A DNA stretch of 15,958 nt from Leptofilum sp041987425 (lineage in GTDB: Bacteria; Chloroflexota; Anaerolineae; Promineifilales; Promineifilaceae), in contig JBHIWP010000101.1 in assembly GCA_041987425.1 (NCBI GenBank), positions 1-15,958 of the forward strand, in the 5' to 3' direction. Positions 13,402 through 15,958 of this stretch are shown one piece after another. The notes below the pieces were generated by a model. That model was not told the origin of the DNA. It searched no databases and was given only the letters and a program-made list of their open reading frames with translations. The position numbers and the translations under genes are program-made. The number at the start of each line of letters is the position of its first letter. Position 1 is the first letter of the stretch.

Positions 13402-14958
13402 ATGATAGAAACTTTACGCAAGAATCGAATGCGACTTATGGTGCTGGCCATCATGCTTCTGCTATTTTTGTCGGCGTCTTTAAGCATGAGCGCGGAGGAT
13501 TGGGTCATCACGGTGCTGCGCGGTCTATCGGTGGGGGCGATTGTATTTTTGGTGGCGGCCGGTTTTTCGCTCATTTTAGGCTTGATGGATGTGCTGAACC
13601 TGGCGCATGGCGAGCTATTTATGATTGGGGCGTATGTGGGCTGGACCGTGTACGTACGCCCAGACACATTTGTTGATGGCATTACGCCAATGGCGCTACT
13701 TGCGGCAGGCTTGGTGCTGATGCCGCTGCTTGGCGTGCTGGTGGGGCGATGGCGTGGTGGGGGAACGGCCGTAACCATCCTTCCCTGGCTCTTACTGGTA
13801 CTTGCCCTGGTCGTTTTATTCTTCTCCTTTACACAATGGCCCATTGCCCGATGGAACCCCGAGCTGTTTCAGGAAAGCCCTTCCACGTACGCGTTGGCAT
13901 TAAGCCAGGGCACGCTGCAAATGCCAGCCCCTGCCGCGGCGGAGGGGTTACCGCCTGCGTTGTTAATGGTGGGAATGCTTTTGGGCGGCGTATTGCTGGC
14001 GCTGGCGGTGGTTGGCTTAAGGCTGCGGGGGCAAACGGCCGTTATCCCCAGCCGTTTCAACAAAAGCCCGGTTATTTTGTCGGTTAGCCTCATTGTGCTG
14101 GGGCTCGCAGCGTTTTTTGCTAATGATGCTCTGAGCGCCTGGCTGTTTGGGCTTAGCACAAGCGCGCTCTTTGTTGTGGCCATTGTCGTTGCCACGCTGG
14201 CTGGGGGCCTCATTGGCGGCCTGGTCGAATCGACGCTCATTCGCCCTCTGTACGACCGGCCGATATACCAGATCATGCTCACGCTGGGGGTAAGCTTCAT
14301 TGGCATCGAGATGGTGCGCGCCGTGTGGGGGCGGCCGGAGTTCACCATGCCCAAGCCAGCCCTGTTTAACGGCACGGGTGATGGCTGTCCGGCAACAACC
14401 TTCGGCGATTGGCTGGCAAACCAGTGCTCAACTTTCTTTCTGTTTGATGCGCGCGTGCGCACCTACAACGAAATTTTCATCATTCTGGTTGGCCTCGTGG
14501 TTTTGATTGGCGTCTGGCTGGTGCTGCAGCGAACCCGCCTGGGCATGATTATCCGTGCGGGTGTGCAGGATAGCGAGATGGTGGAAGCCATGGGCATTAA
14601 CGTGCGCCGGGTATTTACTCTGGTGTTTGCCCTGGGCGTGGCGCTGGCGGCGTTGGGCGGCGTGCTGGCAGCCCCTTCCATTGGGCTGTCTAATGCTATG
14701 GGAACGCGCTTTTTGCTGCTGGCGCTCATTGCGCTGGCCATTGGCGGCCTCACTAGCTACCCAGGTGCGGCGGCCGGTTCCGTGCTGGTCGGCTTGCTAC
14801 AGCAGTTCATCATCAAGTATGGACAAATCGGTATTAATCTACCGTTTTTGGCCGAGCCATTTAAGCCCTCGCCGCCGCTGGTACCCGCTTCAACCGTTTT
14901 GCTGATGGTGATTATCCTGCTCGTTTTGCCACACGGGTTGTTTGGCCGGGAAGAGTAA
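13402..14958 (+). CDS. livH: HAAT-family permease LivH, enlarged by an internal segment
   Basis: This 518-residue membrane protein is one of two permease subunits. The core is clear in two blocks: an N-terminal part with GLMDVLNLAHGELFMIGAY (60-78) and a C-terminal part starting at GGLVESTLIRPLYDRP (272-287), including the ATPase-coupling loop TRLGMIIRAGVQDSEMVEAM (378-397) and the final VLPHGLFG. LivH proteins are usually about 290-310 residues, so roughly 200 extra are present. Most lie between 116 and 254, with three additional hydrophobic segments (about 125-143, 185-206, 223-240) and a soluble stretch at 145-183. A second expansion, 311-350, has Cys329 and Cys342 that could form a disulfide outside the membrane. 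ATG 13402 follows purine-rich AGAGAGAAG. Both ACGGCCGT sites in the gene (13765, 14035) lie in the extra segment. The assignment is firm; the function of the insertion is unknown. Confidence 0.9.
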   Translation: MIETLRKNRMRLMVLAIMLLLFLSASLSMSAEDWVITVLRGLSVGAIVFLVAAGFSLILGLMDVLNLAHGELFMIGAYVGWTVYVRPDTFVDGITPMALLAAGLVLMPLLGVLVGRWRGGGTAVTILPWLLLVLALVVLFFSFTQWPIARWNPELFQESPSTYALALSQGTLQMPAPAAAEGLPPALLMVGMLLGGVLLALAVVGLRLRGQTAVIPSRFNKSPVILSVSLIVLGLAAFFANDALSAWLFGLSTSALFVVAIVVATLAGGLIGGLVESTLIRPLYDRPIYQIMLTLGVSFIGIEMVRAVWGRPEFTMPKPALFNGTGDGCPATTFGDWLANQCSTFFLFDARVRTYNEIFIILVGLVVLIGVWLVLQRTRLGMIIRAGVQDSEMVEAMGINVRRVFTLVFALGVALAALGGVLAAPSIGLSNAMGTRFLLLALIALAIGGLTSYPGAAAGSVLVGLLQQFIIKYGQIGINLPFLAEPFKPSPPLVPASTVLLMVIILLVLPHGLFGREE

Positions 14959-14960
14959 GC

Positions 14961-15958
14961 ATGAATACGACCGTGACACAGAAACCTTCAGGACCACTTC
15001 ACTGGCTCAAAAACAATCAAGGCGTGATCGCAGTTGTGATACTCCTGGTTCTCTTTCCCTTTCTTGTGGCCCTGGCAAATGGCCAAACGCCAGCGTCTGT
15101 GTTGGCCAATGAAACCGGCAGCGCTCGTTTCATGCAGGGATTAATGATCGAGATCTTCATTCTGGCGATCTATGCTATTAGCTACGACCTGGTGCTGGGA
15201 ATAACGGGCCTGCTCTCTTTCGGCCACGCCATGTTTTTTGCCGCTGGTGCTTATATGACCGGGATTGCTCTGAAGAATTTCGGTTGGAATCTTGGATTGA
15301 CGGCGCTGGCGGTAATCGTCGCGGGAATTTTCAATGCATTTTTATTTGCTCTGGTGCTGCCGAGGGTAAAAGGGATTACCTTTGCCCTGGTGACGTTGGG
15401 GCTGGCGGCCGTGTTTGAAATTGTCGTTAAATCGAATGAGCTGGTGGCCTATACGGGCGCAGACGTAGGTTTGCAGGGGATTGTGGTGCCGGACTGGATC
15501 AACACGTCCAGCGAACGATTCCGCTTCTACCTCATCACGCTGTTTTTTACGCTGCTGGTCTATCTGCTATACCGTCGCTTCGTAGATTCGCCGACTGGGC
15601 GAGTATGCATTGCCATTCGTGAAAACGAAGACCGGGCACTGATGCTGGGGTACAACACGTTTTACTTCAAGCTTATCGCTCTGGTAGTGGCGTCGGTAAC
15701 GGCCGCTTTTGCCGGATTTTTTCACGCGTTGCACCAGCCTATTGTTAGCCCGGCGGTGGCGGGCCTGGGCTGGACTGTGGCCGCGCTGCTGATCATTTTG
15801 ATGGGCGGCATTGGCACGTTGAGCGGAGCGTTTGTGGGTGCGGCCGTCTTTCGGCTGCTGGAATTTTATTTAGACAAATGGTTTGGGGAGAATGCCAGCT
15901 TTTTGCTGGGCGTGGTTTATATTCTGCTGGTGCTGTTTATTCCGTTTGGAATTTTATT
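14961..15958 (+). CDS. livM: HAAT-family permease LivM (cut by window edge)
   Basis: The frame opens at ATG 14961, two bases after livH's TAA, and runs without a stop to the window end, giving 332 codons. It is the second permease subunit. The hallmarks are LLSFGHAMFFAAGAYMTG (84-101), the coupling loop with SPTGRVCIAIRENEDRAL (210-227) and YNTFYFKLIALV, and the late GGIGTLSGAFVGA (282-294). Around eight hydrophobic segments are visible. The last residues read VLFIPFGIL, equivalent to the PxGI that closes the final helix in this family, so only a short cytoplasmic tail should be missing. A soluble stretch at 38-56 after the first helix is somewhat long. Truncation is from the window, not the gene. 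Confidence 0.93.
   Translation, partial: MNTTVTQKPSGPLHWLKNNQGVIAVVILLVLFPFLVALANGQTPASVLANETGSARFMQGLMIEIFILAIYAISYDLVLGITGLLSFGHAMFFAAGAYMTGIALKNFGWNLGLTALAVIVAGIFNAFLFALVLPRVKGITFALVTLGLAAVFEIVVKSNELVAYTGADVGLQGIVVPDWINTSSERFRFYLITLFFTLLVYLLYRRFVDSPTGRVCIAIRENEDRALMLGYNTFYFKLIALVVASVTAAFAGFFHALHQPIVSPAVAGLGWTVAALLIILMGGIGTLSGAFVGAAVFRLLEFYLDKWFGENASFLLGVVYILLVLFIPFGIL

Larger units (their letters stand above)
486..14043. repeat. Dispersed ACGGCCGT palindrome, 19 copies
   Basis: The octamer ACGGCCGT begins at 487, 945, 2305, 2476, 2890, 3865, 4171, 4438, 6296, 6418, 6876, 7351, 8285, 9139, 9376, 9940, 10361, 13765 and 14035. Ten are the decamer AACGGCCGTT and two (2474, 9374) are AAACGGCCGTTT. 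All are inside coding regions. Fifteen are read ACG-GCC-GTN (Thr-Ala-Val), three AAC-GGC-CGT (Asn-Gly-Arg) and one Tyr-Gly-Arg; the third frame is never used. None lies in the pentapeptide gene, livG, livF or the visible part of livM. Confidence 0.8.

Noticed and set aside
487..14042. ACGGCCGT copies as regulator binding sites or transposon targets
   Set aside because: They lie inside genes with strong reading-frame bias, are absent from intergenic regions, and show no flanking duplications.
13869..14462. Reverse-strand 197-codon open frame opposite livH
   Set aside because: It is antisense to clear permease-family sequence and its translation is low-complexity Ser/Pro/Arg/Thr with no motif; it is a composition shadow. 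The same holds for reverse frames at 185-775, 11129-11662 and 6870-7436.
15900..15958. livM as a truncated pseudogene
   Set aside because: The frame is intact up to the window edge and has reached the family's final helix; the missing tail is only the end of the window.

Overview
The window is a gene-dense, moderately GC-rich bacterial segment with every convincing gene on the + strand. It most resembles Chloroflexota, probably an Anaerolineae-type lineage. The support is a MalT-like ATPase fused to a SARP/BTAD output module, a two-helix membrane protein with a pentapeptide-repeat tail, a lipoprotein with a long Glu/Pro/Thr-rich tether, and a branched-chain (HAAT) ABC transporter. This assignment is inference from gene types; no rRNA or tRNA is present to confirm it.

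Layout. At 1-131 there is a long imperfect hairpin and leader DNA, followed by a GNAT acetyltransferase (132-983) and a membrane-anchored pentapeptide-repeat protein (1041-2009). A 1074-residue STAND/MalT-like regulator with C-terminal winged-helix and BTAD domains follows (2041-5265). Right at its stop codon are three direct TGTAACT heptamers, 12 and 11 bp apart start to start, the geometry of SARP binding sites. They sit upstream of a long co-directional gene train: alpha/beta hydrolase 1 (5344-6399), an unrecognised 64-residue protein (6409-6603), alpha/beta hydrolase 2 (6609-7454), a KAS III-like thiolase-fold enzyme with a His at the usual Asn position (7498-8544), an acyl-CoA synthetase-like AMP-forming ligase (8587-10098), then a complete HAAT transporter: binding lipoprotein (10202-11707), livG (11791-12555), livF (12565-13269), an enlarged livH (13402-14958) and livM (14961 to the window edge, missing only its C-terminal tail).

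Inferred working: the regulator senses a signal through its STAND and helical-repeat regions and activates the downstream operon by binding the heptamers. The transporter imports a small carboxylate or amide-like solute, the ligase activates an acid to acyl-CoA, and the KAS III-like enzyme and two hydrolases process it by C-C or acyl transfer and hydrolysis. The substrate cannot be read from sequence. No reductase or carrier protein is present, so this is not an ordinary fatty-acid synthesis cluster.

Two signals cut across genes. First, the palindrome ACGGCCGT occurs 19 times by eye, 10 of them as AACGGCCGTT, always inside genes and almost always in one reading frame (Thr-Ala-Val). This resembles the HIP1 phenomenon of cyanobacteria but with a different word. 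Second, both non-trivial gaps inside the transporter operon (livK-livG and livF-livH) are filled with long inverted repeats, suggesting RNA-level control of subunit ratios. No CRISPR array, tRNA, rRNA or insertion sequence was seen, and no gene-free stretch longer than 300 bases exists.
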